This document shows, piece by piece, positions 1-6,447 of a stretch of DNA of 11,935 bases. The notes below the pieces were generated by a model that was not told the origin of the DNA, did no database searches, and saw only the letters and a program-made list of their open reading frames with translations. How positions within the stretch are numbered: the first letter of the stretch is position 1; every line of letters begins with the position of its first letter. The stretch is from contig CAYXGT010000081.1 in assembly GCA_964464635.1 (NCBI GenBank), positions 1 through 11,935 of the forward strand, written 5' to 3'. The stretch is from CAYLMG01 sp964464635. Lineage in GTDB: Bacteria > Planctomycetota > Phycisphaerae > Sedimentisphaerales > Anaerobacaceae. Made by a program: the position numbers and the translations under genes.

Positions 1-1057
1 GTAAAGCAAGGAGTCCACGCTGTCCTCCTGTTACCGTATCGACAACAGCAACATCCATATTTCTCCGAGCTCCTGCCGGAGTGGTAATATTTTTGACAAT
101 CTTGTCACCAATAACACCAATTTTTCTGCCGATTTGTTCACCAAGTTCTGCCATTCCGGACGTCTCTGCTTTTTTCGAAGTCTTTGCGGGTCTTACTTTT
201 TTAGAAACACGCTCAGCCACGATTGAAAGCTCTTCTGCAGAGAACTGCGAGACACTATTCCTGACATGCTCTGAGCCAAAGACATCCTCTACCATTTCCT
301 TAACTGTCTGATAGCGTTCTGCAGGGTCTTTTTCGAGGGCTTTTTTAATCACACGGGCAAATGGTTCCTCTATCCGGCTGACATCCGGTTCAGCAGTCAT
401 ATGTTTCATCAGGACCTCGCCCGGGCTTGCTCCGAAATATGGAACCTGGCCGGTAAGCATTTCATAGAGCAGCACCCCAAGAGCATAGATGTCGATACTC
501 TTATCATAGCAGCCGGCACCGATTTCAGGTGCCATATAGTGAACTGTTCCAACAGTTATTGTCTGACCGCTGTGCTGGTCTGTACTCATTGCCTTGGTCA
601 AACCATAATCACCGATTTTGACATAACCGTTCTCATAGAAAATATTGCTCGGCTTAAGGTCCCTGTGTACGATTCCGCATTCATGTAAAAATGACAGACC
701 CTTTGCGATTTCGCGAAGAAAGAACGCTGTCTTTTGAGCTCCTATGCCGTCCGGTGATTCTTTCAGCAGCTCCCTGAGTGACATTCCGGAAACATATTCC
801 ATTATTACAAAAGGCTTGCCCTTGTCATTGTATTTAACATCGAAGACGGTAACAAGGTGCGGATTTTTAAGGTTCATACACTGCTTGATACCGCGCAGCT
901 CGATTTGCTCATAATTCTGGATTTCCTTGAGTGCTACCTGTCTGCCGCTGTCACTTACAGCGTAATACACCTCGCCGAAACCGCCCCTGCCGGCGGCCCG
1001 CTGAACAGTATAGCCCTCAAGGGGCTTGTCACCATATTTGTATTTGAATTCCTGCAT
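1..1057 (-). CDS. Ser/Thr protein kinase (Hanks type), 3' end cut by window edge
   Basis: A eukaryotic-like Ser/Thr kinase; about 352 residues are visible and no stop is reached before the left edge. All main kinase motifs are present: glycine loop GRGGFG (residues 23-28), catalytic Lys44 in VALKEI, a candidate helix-C Glu53, catalytic loop HRDLKPSN (131-138), activation motif DYG (150-152) in place of DFG, and APE (176-178). The kinase domain ends near residue 260. The tail is Lys/Ser-rich, then has Gly/Ile-rich sequence with no recognised domain; the visible part shows no clear membrane helix, though one may follow. Start: ATG at 1057, 40 bases after the FHA-protein stop, with only a weak purine-rich ribosome site (AGCGGA). 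It is probably co-transcribed with that gene; FHA domains bind phosphothreonine, so the FHA protein is a likely partner or substrate. An active kinase is predicted; its substrate is unknown. Confidence 0.93.
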   Translation of the reverse strand, partial: MQEFKYKYGDKPLEGYTVQRAAGRGGFGEVYYAVSDSGRQVALKEIQNYEQIELRGIKQCMNLKNPHLVTVFDVKYNDKGKPFVIMEYVSGMSLRELLKESPDGIGAQKTAFFLREIAKGLSFLHECGIVHRDLKPSNIFYENGYVKIGDYGLTKAMSTDQHSGQTITVGTVHYMAPEIGAGCYDKSIDIYALGVLLYEMLTGQVPYFGASPGEVLMKHMTAEPDVSRIEEPFARVIKKALEKDPAERYQTVKEMVEDVFGSEHVRNSVSQFSAEELSIVAERVSKKVRPAKTSKKAETSGMAELGEQIGRKIGVIGDKIVKNITTPAGARRNMDVAVVDTVTGGQRGLLAL

Positions 1058-1097
1058 CGTTATTTCTGAATATATTCCGCTTTAACCATCAATAATT

Positions 1098-2681
1098 TTA
1101 TCCTTTGAGCTGCGTTAATACCAGTGAAAGGTTTCCGGCTTTAACAGGCACATCGAAAGTAAGAGGCTCTCTCGAATCATGATGCCGGCCGTTAACATAT
1201 ATTTGCTCATTAGTTTTGCAGATAAGCTGCCCGTCTTTAGCCAGAAAAGTCATCTTTTCGCTTACCTGCTCTGCTCTTATATGGTTATTCAAATCCCGGC
1301 CCACAAGAATATCACGGTCCATTAAAATAATACTTTTTATATCAGGCCGGGCAAGTCTTGCACCGGATATAATAATAGTAGCTGTAGTGCTGGCGGCATT
1401 GGGAAGGTGAAACTTTAAGCGGCACCTGCTCGACAGGGCAATACTGTCACCATCAGCAAGCAGCTTTTCATCAGTCTGTTTGTCATTCACAAATACAGCT
1501 TTTTGTGCTCGAAGAAAATAATCGTCATCGACTCTTTCGACAGTAACTACCGGCAGAGAACTTTCAGCCATCAATGCCAATTCCGGCCTAACCGGAGAGC
1601 TTACCGGGCCGATAGTGACAATCGGTTTTGTAAAAACAAGGTAAGAACCGACACCGTCCGCCTGCAAAACAAACTCACCGGGCAAGAGCTTCTCGGCGTT
1701 ATGAGGAACAAGGTTATCCGACATTTGATTCTGCTCCGTACTATTTCCTTCATACAAAGAACTAACAAAACTCGTTTCGGCCTGTACAGGCTCAATCAGG
1801 GCGAGTGGGCCTGTTAAAAGCTGACTTAGAGATTCAGCGGCACTTTGAGCCTTTTCAATCGCGGTATCAAGCCATCGTGCTGTTGGTAAAATCAGCTTAA
1901 CCTTACTGAGAACCTGAGCGGCTGACTGACTCTGTCCCTTCTTTATCAAAACGGAGGCTTTAGCAAGCTCAGAGACAATAGAAGACAATTCTTTTACCCT
2001 GGCAGAATCCGGCGATAACTTTTTAAGATGCTCAAGGACGGAACAGGCAAGGTCTATTCTCCCGCTATTTAGATAATTGAGAATTTTTTGTTCAGCCTGC
2101 GACTTTATTTTCGCTATTAAATCATCAAGGCGGGCGTTCCTGGAATTCGTCAATCGGCTCACTTTTATAACATTGACAGCAGCCTCGATGTCACCTCGAT
2201 TCAGGGCCTGCTGTGCGGAAGCAATAACAGCATCCATCTGCACACGGATAGCAGCAGCCCTGTTCAAAAGTAAATCTGCCCTGCTGTCGTCCGCGCTTGT
2301 TTCAGTCAGTATTTTTTCACTTACAGACAGCCAGCCGGTTTCGAGATTGTGTTTCGCTGCTTGGAGTTTTTGATTCCGATTTTGAATATCTTTGTGGTTC
2401 TGCATAATAACATGGCAAAGGTCTTGTCTCAGTTGGGCAACCTTCGGGTCATTTCCTGAGAGTTTTTCGGCCTTGTTGCAATCGTTCAGGGCCTGTGAGA
2501 TTCTGCCGGCGTCGAGATGCAGCTCTGCTCTTTTTGTAAGAGCCCTCGCCAGTTTGCCGATTAATACCTGGCCGCGTTTGTGCTGCTGAATATCACTGGC
2601 CTGAACGAGCTTGTATGCTTCGTCGAGTCGGCCGTCAGCCAATGCTGTCTTGGCCTGTTTTATTCGAAGAATCAACATCAT
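1098..2681 (-). CDS. TPR-like/coiled helical protein with two C-terminal FHA-like domains
   Basis: Predicted cytoplasmic adaptor of 527 residues, without signal peptide or membrane helix. Residues 1-290 are Ala/Leu-rich helical repeats of TPR character (for example KAEKLSGNDPKVAQL near 70-85, and ALNRGDIEAAVNVI near 159-172). A Ser/Glu-rich linker follows. The C-terminal part has two beta-rich FHA-like modules, about 335-430 and 450-527. The second keeps VGRD (460-463), a Ser where the family has S-R-x-H (VSEKM) and YVNGR (495-499). The first is more divergent (IGP instead of GR, VFVND instead of the NG turn). An in-frame GTG lies nine bases upstream at 2690, but ATG 2681 is preferred because AGGGTGG sits five bases before it. 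The kinase gene follows 40 bases later. FHA domains dock phosphothreonine peptides, so a role as kinase partner is likely; the exact function is unknown. Confidence 0.82.
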   Translation of the reverse strand: MMLILRIKQAKTALADGRLDEAYKLVQASDIQQHKRGQVLIGKLARALTKRAELHLDAGRISQALNDCNKAEKLSGNDPKVAQLRQDLCHVIMQNHKDIQNRNQKLQAAKHNLETGWLSVSEKILTETSADDSRADLLLNRAAAIRVQMDAVIASAQQALNRGDIEAAVNVIKVSRLTNSRNARLDDLIAKIKSQAEQKILNYLNSGRIDLACSVLEHLKKLSPDSARVKELSSIVSELAKASVLIKKGQSQSAAQVLSKVKLILPTARWLDTAIEKAQSAAESLSQLLTGPLALIEPVQAETSFVSSLYEGNSTEQNQMSDNLVPHNAEKLLPGEFVLQADGVGSYLVFTKPIVTIGPVSSPVRPELALMAESSLPVVTVERVDDDYFLRAQKAVFVNDKQTDEKLLADGDSIALSSRCRLKFHLPNAASTTATIIISGARLARPDIKSIILMDRDILVGRDLNNHIRAEQVSEKMTFLAKDGQLICKTNEQIYVNGRHHDSREPLTFDVPVKAGNLSLVLTQLKG

Positions 2682-2715
2682 TAATACCACCCTGAAAGTT
2701 TAATTGACGTTGTCA

Positions 2716-2726
2716 GCAGTTTCAGC
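2716..2726 (-). repeat. Shared 11-mer leader motif, copy at the FHA gene
   Basis: GCTGAAACTGC on the minus strand starts two bases after the predicted -10 box, so it spans the expected transcription start, and ends 34 bases before the FHA-protein ATG. An identical copy lies 36 bases before the coiled-coil gene (3704-3714). It may be an operator or a 5'UTR element; the function is unknown. Confidence 0.5.
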
Positions 2727-2728
2727 TT

Positions 2729-2757
2729 ATTCTACCAAAAAGTTAATACATTCTCAA
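2729..2757 (-). promoter_or_regulatory. Sigma70-like promoter for the FHA protein and kinase genes
   Basis: On the minus strand TTGAGA (2757-2752) and TAGAAT (2734-2729) are separated by exactly 17 bases; each hexamer matches the consensus at five of six positions. Transcription would start near 2722, giving a leader of about 40 bases that ends in the AGGGTGG ribosome site. It is the best promoter match I found by eye in the window. The two downstream genes can therefore be expressed apart from the coiled-coil gene upstream. Confidence 0.65.
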
Positions 2758-2824
2758 TAAGCCGGTAAAAAGCAAACGGTCACATTCAATAATCAGAAAG
2801 AAAACGCAATAGAATTATCCAGGA

Positions 2825-3667
2825 TTATCTTTCCGATTTTACCATAGCAGCAGCAATTTGTGAGTCCATAACCTCATCGGGCTGATTTTCTGCAGGTGCA
2901 AAATACTCGTCAACCTGTGCAATAAGCTCTTTTTCAGTGACGACATCAACCGGTACAGTCTGGACAAACATACTTTCGTGCGCAAGCACTCGCTCGGCAA
3001 TATCAAGGCGCTTTTTAATCTGGGCTATGAGTTTCTCGGTCTGCGCGAGCTTGCTGTTGTCAATATTGATTTTTGAGCCGACAGAAGCGGCCTTTATCAA
3101 CCGATGCTGACTTTCAAGAGTACAGATTTTGTCTGCAAGCAGATGTTTTTGCGAACGCGTTTGCTCGAGAACCTGCATAGCCGCCTGCAGCGACTTTTCC
3201 CGGCTTGCCAGAAGCCTCTTTTTACTTTCAAAAACTAATTCGGCTTCCCTAAATCTATCAAAACGTGCCGCCAAATCCTGCTTCAAATCAGCGCGTGTAT
3301 ATTTGTGGTTTCCAAATGTGTAAGAGGCTCGTTCGACATCAAGTGAATTTCTCAGTTTAGCTATTCTTTGTCTCTCATCCGCAAGGCTATCGCAGCCTCT
3401 TTCTATATCCGCCTTCAGTGCTGCGATTTCTACCTCTTCCTGTGCTATCAGGCGGATGTTTGCGTGCATCTCAGGAATGATACGGTCGAGCAGGTCCCGT
3501 GCACGTGTCAACTCGAACTCTACGGGGACCGAATTTTTGACGGCTGTCCGAACTGACTTCGCAGAGCTGTAGGCATAGCTAATCAGGTCTTTGCCAAAAA
3601 ACAACCCTCCGACAAGAATAAAAACTACACCACCAATTAACAAAATTTTCAGCAATTTAGTCAACAT
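2825..3667 (-). CDS. Membrane-anchored coiled-coil protein of unknown function
   Basis: A protein of 280 residues that I can describe but not name. Residues 4-24 form one hydrophobic helix flanked by Lys, the pattern of an uncleaved N-terminal anchor with no obvious cleavage site. The rest is nearly all charged helix: a segment around 50-115 rich in Glu, Lys, Arg and Leu, a short break with aromatic and polar residues (TFGNHKYTRADL, near 117-128), then a second long coil to about 235. The tail is acidic and probably disordered. The layout recalls membrane-tethered coiled-coil scaffolds, and I believe similar proteins are common in planctomycetes, but that is memory, not a search. Start: ATG 3667 with AAGGAGTAAGG close upstream. 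The gene ends 143 bases before the FHA-protein start. Its leader shares an 11-mer with that gene, which argues for joint regulation with the FHA/kinase pair. Confidence 0.8.
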   Translation of the reverse strand: MLTKLLKILLIGGVVFILVGGLFFGKDLISYAYSSAKSVRTAVKNSVPVEFELTRARDLLDRIIPEMHANIRLIAQEEVEIAALKADIERGCDSLADERQRIAKLRNSLDVERASYTFGNHKYTRADLKQDLAARFDRFREAELVFESKKRLLASREKSLQAAMQVLEQTRSQKHLLADKICTLESQHRLIKAASVGSKINIDNSKLAQTEKLIAQIKKRLDIAERVLAHESMFVQTVPVDVVTEKELIAQVDEYFAPAENQPDEVMDSQIAAAMVKSER

Positions 3668-3703
3668 AACCTTACTCCTTAAATTACAACAACTTACGCT
3701 TTT

Positions 3704-3714
3704 GCAGTTTCAGC
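3704..3714 (-). repeat. Shared 11-mer leader motif, copy at the coiled-coil gene
   Basis: GCTGAAACTGC on the minus strand, ending 36 bases before the ATG at 3667 and identical to the copy at 2716-2726 before the FHA gene. The 213-base gap around it (3668-3880) has no convincing -35/-10 pair and no clear terminator for the gene before it. Confidence 0.5.
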
Positions 3715-3880
3715 CTGCTTTAGGCCACAATAGGGTTGTCGTAAGCTGATTTGGTTTGTTGCAAAAAATCTTTAACGAATTTTTGATTATGCAGAACTGC
3801 TGATTTGAGCAAAAAAGCGGTAGTAAAATTTACAATTCATTTCTGAGATGAAAAAAAGCTGTGATTTGAAGCTGACATTT

Positions 3881-5473
3881 TTATTTAACAGCAACCGAAT
3901 CCTTTTTCATGGCCAAAGAACCTTCGAGCACTCTTTTGAAGGCTTCAACGACGTCAGTATCAAACTGCGTTCCGGAGAACCGTGCAATCTCCTCGATTGC
4001 CTCTTCTGTAGACCTTGCCTGTCGATATTCCCGTTGAGAAGTAATGGCATCGAAGGCGTCGGCAACAGCAAGTATTCGCGAGCCGATTGGAATTTCTCTT
4101 CCCTTCAAGCCGTTCGGATAACCAGCACCGTCAAATCTTTCATGATGTGCTTTTATGATTTGCAGCTCGAGACTAAAGATTCCGACGGGCTCCAAAATTT
4201 CTATAGAAGCATTCGGATGCTGTCTGATGATACGCTTTTCCTCCTTGGTTAAGGGAGTGGTTTTTTTAAGAATACTTTCCGGAATGGTTATGCTTCCGAC
4301 GTCCTGTAACAAAGCCGCAGTACCGATTCGCTCAACAAGCTCGGCAGACAGCCTCATTTCTTCCGCTATAGCCATTGCATGAGTTCGGACATTTTCCCCG
4401 TGACGGACTATATACTGGTCTTTGAAAATCATATCCATAGCCCTTGTAAAAGCCGATATCGTTCCAACAGCATGCGAGCGCAATTTTCTTGTAAGGGAAG
4501 CGACTTTATTCTGAAGCTCGTGATAAACTCTGTCATCCGGCTGTTCCGGCTCCTGTTCAGAACTGACATTCTCCCAGCATACAACACAATTTCTTCCCCT
4601 TCGTTTCGCACTATAAAGAGCGGTATCTGCTTTTTCAACGAGGTCATAAGAGCTCATAAGGTTATTGGAATCAATGCTGGCAAGTCCTATGCTTGTAGTG
4701 ATGGATATTGTCTTATTTAAAACTTTCCATTGATGCTGGTCCACGATTTTCCGAAGTCTCTCTGCCGCCTGATAAGCCTTTTCAGATGAGGTGCTGGGCA
4801 TAAGTATTACAAACTCCTCGCCGCCGTACCTGGCAGCGACATCGAGAGGATAGATATTTTCCTTCAGGATCTTGCCCATCTGTCTGAGGATTTCGTCACC
4901 GCCTCGATGTCCATAGGTATCGTTTGCACTTTTAAAATGGTCAATGTCGAGCATCATAACAGCCAAACCGCTGCCGTCTATTTTCGCTCTTAGAATCTCA
5001 CGGTCGAGAATATCAAAGAAATTTCTTCGATTTGCCAGCTCGGTCAATTCATCAGTGTTTGCAAGCAGTAGTAGTCTCTTTTGCAATTCCACAATCTGCA
5101 AAGCGATTCCGATGCGTGTTCTAAGACCGCTCGGCTTAAAAGGCTTTGTGACATAATCAACAGCTCCTCTTCTTATAGCCTCGACACCAATCTCCTCATC
5201 GGACAGTCCTGTCAGGACTATAATTGGTATGTTAGATTGTGCATCCCGCAGCCTGTCGACGGTTTCAATCCCGTTGCTGTCAGGAAGCCCTAAATCGAGC
5301 AGGACTAAATCGATTCCGCTCTTTTTAAGATCAAGCATTGCCTGTGTAAGCGTCTCAGCGATATCGATAACAAACTCAACGGATTGAAGACCGCTTTTGA
5401 GAGCAAGTTGAGCCAGCTTGCGGTCAGCAGGGTCATCATCAACCAACAAAACTCTAACCAGCTTTTTGTTCAC
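3881..5473 (-). CDS. REC-GGDEF-HD-GYP response regulator (c-di-GMP turnover)
   Basis: A cytoplasmic three-domain regulator of 530 residues. The receiver (1-125) has acidic pocket D12-D14, phosphoacceptor D60, T88 and K110. The GGDEF domain (138-300) has an intact GGEEF (217-221) with the DxD-type metal region around D176/D178, so diguanylate cyclase activity is expected. The usual inhibitory site RxxD before it reads YPLD (208-211), so product inhibition is probably lost. The HD-GYP domain (about 335-510) keeps H358, H419, HHE (443-445) and the GYP loop (451-453), but the HD motif reads QD (390-391) and the Lys of HDxGK is Ser394. Phosphodiesterase activity is therefore doubtful. Start: GTG 5473, whose GTGA overlaps the stop of the preceding receiver gene by four bases; AAAGG lies eight bases upstream. 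Translational coupling implies a fixed ratio to that receiver. Phosphate probably comes from the histidine kinase of the same operon. Confidence 0.95.
   Translation of the reverse strand: MNKKLVRVLLVDDDPADRKLAQLALKSGLQSVEFVIDIAETLTQAMLDLKKSGIDLVLLDLGLPDSNGIETVDRLRDAQSNIPIIVLTGLSDEEIGVEAIRRGAVDYVTKPFKPSGLRTRIGIALQIVELQKRLLLLANTDELTELANRRNFFDILDREILRAKIDGSGLAVMMLDIDHFKSANDTYGHRGGDEILRQMGKILKENIYPLDVAARYGGEEFVILMPSTSSEKAYQAAERLRKIVDQHQWKVLNKTISITTSIGLASIDSNNLMSSYDLVEKADTALYSAKRRGRNCVVCWENVSSEQEPEQPDDRVYHELQNKVASLTRKLRSHAVGTISAFTRAMDMIFKDQYIVRHGENVRTHAMAIAEEMRLSAELVERIGTAALLQDVGSITIPESILKKTTPLTKEEKRIIRQHPNASIEILEPVGIFSLELQIIKAHHERFDGAGYPNGLKGREIPIGSRILAVADAFDAITSQREYRQARSTEEAIEEIARFSGTQFDTDVVEAFKRVLEGSLAMKKDSVAVK
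5470..5473 (-). promoter_or_regulatory. GTGA stop/start overlap coupling receiver and REC-GGDEF-HD-GYP genes
   Basis: The TGA of the receiver gene (5472-5470) overlaps the GTG start of the next gene (5473-5471). AAAGG in the last codons of the receiver serves as ribosome site. The arrangement decides the GTG start and suggests coupled translation. Confidence 0.8.
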
Positions 5474-5922
5474 GATAATTGCCTTTGCGGAAAGTTTTTA
5501 CAGACAACAAACCAGTATTCTTCCAAATCTTTCATCACCTCCTGGAAACCCTGCAAAGTAACGGGCTTTTTGATATATCCGGAAGCCTGCAGCTTATAGC
5601 TTTCAAGAACATCCTGCTCCGAATCGGACGTGGTAAGCACGACAACAGGAATATCATTGAGTTCAGGGTTGTTTTTTATGCGACTTAAGAATTCCTTGCC
5701 TCCCATACCGGGCATATTTAAATCCAGAAGAATCAGGTCCGGCCTCGGCGATTCTTTCTCGCCGTCTTGACATCTTTGCAGGTATTGCAATGCATTCTCA
5801 GCATCGTTCACAGTTATCAGCTCATTAAGGATTCTTTCATTGTTGAGCGATTTCTCTATCAGCTTCTGGTCTCCCAGGTCGTCTTCAACAAGCAATATCA
5901 CGACGTCTCTGAACATTTGCAT
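5470..5922 (-). CDS. Standalone Rcp1-like receiver protein (response regulator)
   Basis: A single-domain response regulator of 150 residues with no output domain. Pocket residues are E13-D14-D15, phosphoacceptor D67 in LLDLNMPG, T97 and K119 in KKP. The SPRPDLILLDL block and the C-terminal EEYWF helix are typical of Rcp1-type regulators, which partner phytochrome-like histidine kinases. Start: ATG 5922 behind AAGGGGTGG, four bases away; a second ATG two codons on is less well placed. It lies 75 bases after a closely similar receiver gene, and the key residues carry the same numbers in both, which points to tandem duplication. It can act as phosphate shuttle, sink or protein-binding switch. 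Coupling to the REC-GGDEF-HD-GYP gene suggests a role in the same pathway. Confidence 0.94.
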   Translation of the reverse strand: MQMFRDVVILLVEDDLGDQKLIEKSLNNERILNELITVNDAENALQYLQRCQDGEKESPRPDLILLDLNMPGMGGKEFLSRIKNNPELNDIPVVVLTTSDSEQDVLESYKLQASGYIKKPVTLQGFQEVMKDLEEYWFVVCKNFPQRQLS

Positions 5923-5997
5923 ATACCACCCCTTATTAAAGCAGTTGAAATAGGAAATTATGAATTAACCTTACTTCCATCTAAAGTTAAACCTCTT

Positions 5998-6432
5998 CTA
6001 CAACAACGAAGACGTAGTAAACCAGTATTTCACAAGCTTTTTAACGATATTGTCAAGCTCCGCGGCATTGAGAGGTTTTTGAGCATATCCCGCTGCATAG
6101 AGTTTATAGCTTTGTTCTATGTCGGCGTCATTATCAGAGGCAGTTAAAACAACTACAGGTATAGAGCACAACTGCTCATCCTCTTTGATGCATTTCAGGA
6201 ATTCCTTTCCCTGCATACCCGGCAGGGCCAAATCGAGCAATATCAGGTTTGGCCGAGGGGAATCTCCATCCTGCTCTTTTGAGCGATTCAGATACCCCAA
6301 AGCCTCTTCAGCACTTGACACAACAGAAACCCGGTCTATCATTTCCTGATTACTAAATGCCCGCTCGATAGATTTTTGGTCTATTGGGTCATCCTCAACG
6401 ATTAACACAACAATATTCTTTGAGTTTTGCAT
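5998..6432 (-). CDS. Standalone Rcp1-like receiver protein (response regulator), paralogue of its neighbour
   Basis: A single-domain receiver of 144 residues. The acidic pocket is E13-D14-D15, the phosphoacceptor D67 in LLDLALPG, with T97 and K119 in QKP; the C-terminal helix ends KYWF. Compared with the next receiver downstream, the D+2 residue is Ala69 instead of Asn, a position known from CheY-type proteins to affect dephosphorylation rate. Start: ATG 6432 behind TAGGAGAG, with the whole ribosome site inside the 15-base gap after the histidine kinase stop. It is therefore almost certainly co-transcribed with the kinase and a likely direct target. No output domain is present, so the effect must come through protein contacts or phosphotransfer. 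Confidence 0.94.
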   Translation of the reverse strand: MQNSKNIVVLIVEDDPIDQKSIERAFSNQEMIDRVSVVSSAEEALGYLNRSKEQDGDSPRPNLILLDLALPGMQGKEFLKCIKEDEQLCSIPVVVLTASDNDADIEQSYKLYAAGYAQKPLNAAELDNIVKKLVKYWFTTSSLL

Positions 6433-6447
6433 TTTTTACTCTCCTAA

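Noticed and set aside
150..152. DYG instead of DFG in the Ser/Thr kinase (residue numbers) as a sign of an inactive kinase
   Set aside because: The Asp, the catalytic Lys, HRD and APE are all present, and DYG is, as far as I know, frequent in related planctomycete kinases.
1503..1817. Open frame on the plus strand inside the FHA gene
   Set aside because: Antisense shadow with many rare-looking basic stretches and no ribosome site.
3840..3880. Terminator behind the REC-GGDEF-HD-GYP gene (AGCT repeat followed by seven T)
   Set aside because: The stem would be only four AT-mixed base pairs, too weak to support a terminator.
3848..4252. Open frame on the plus strand inside the GGDEF/HD-GYP gene
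   Set aside because: It is a shadow of a clear conserved gene on the other strand and resembles no protein.
5767..6147. Open frame on the plus strand across the two receiver genes
   Set aside because: Both receivers are well conserved on the minus strand; the plus-strand frame is low in complexity and has no credible start signal.
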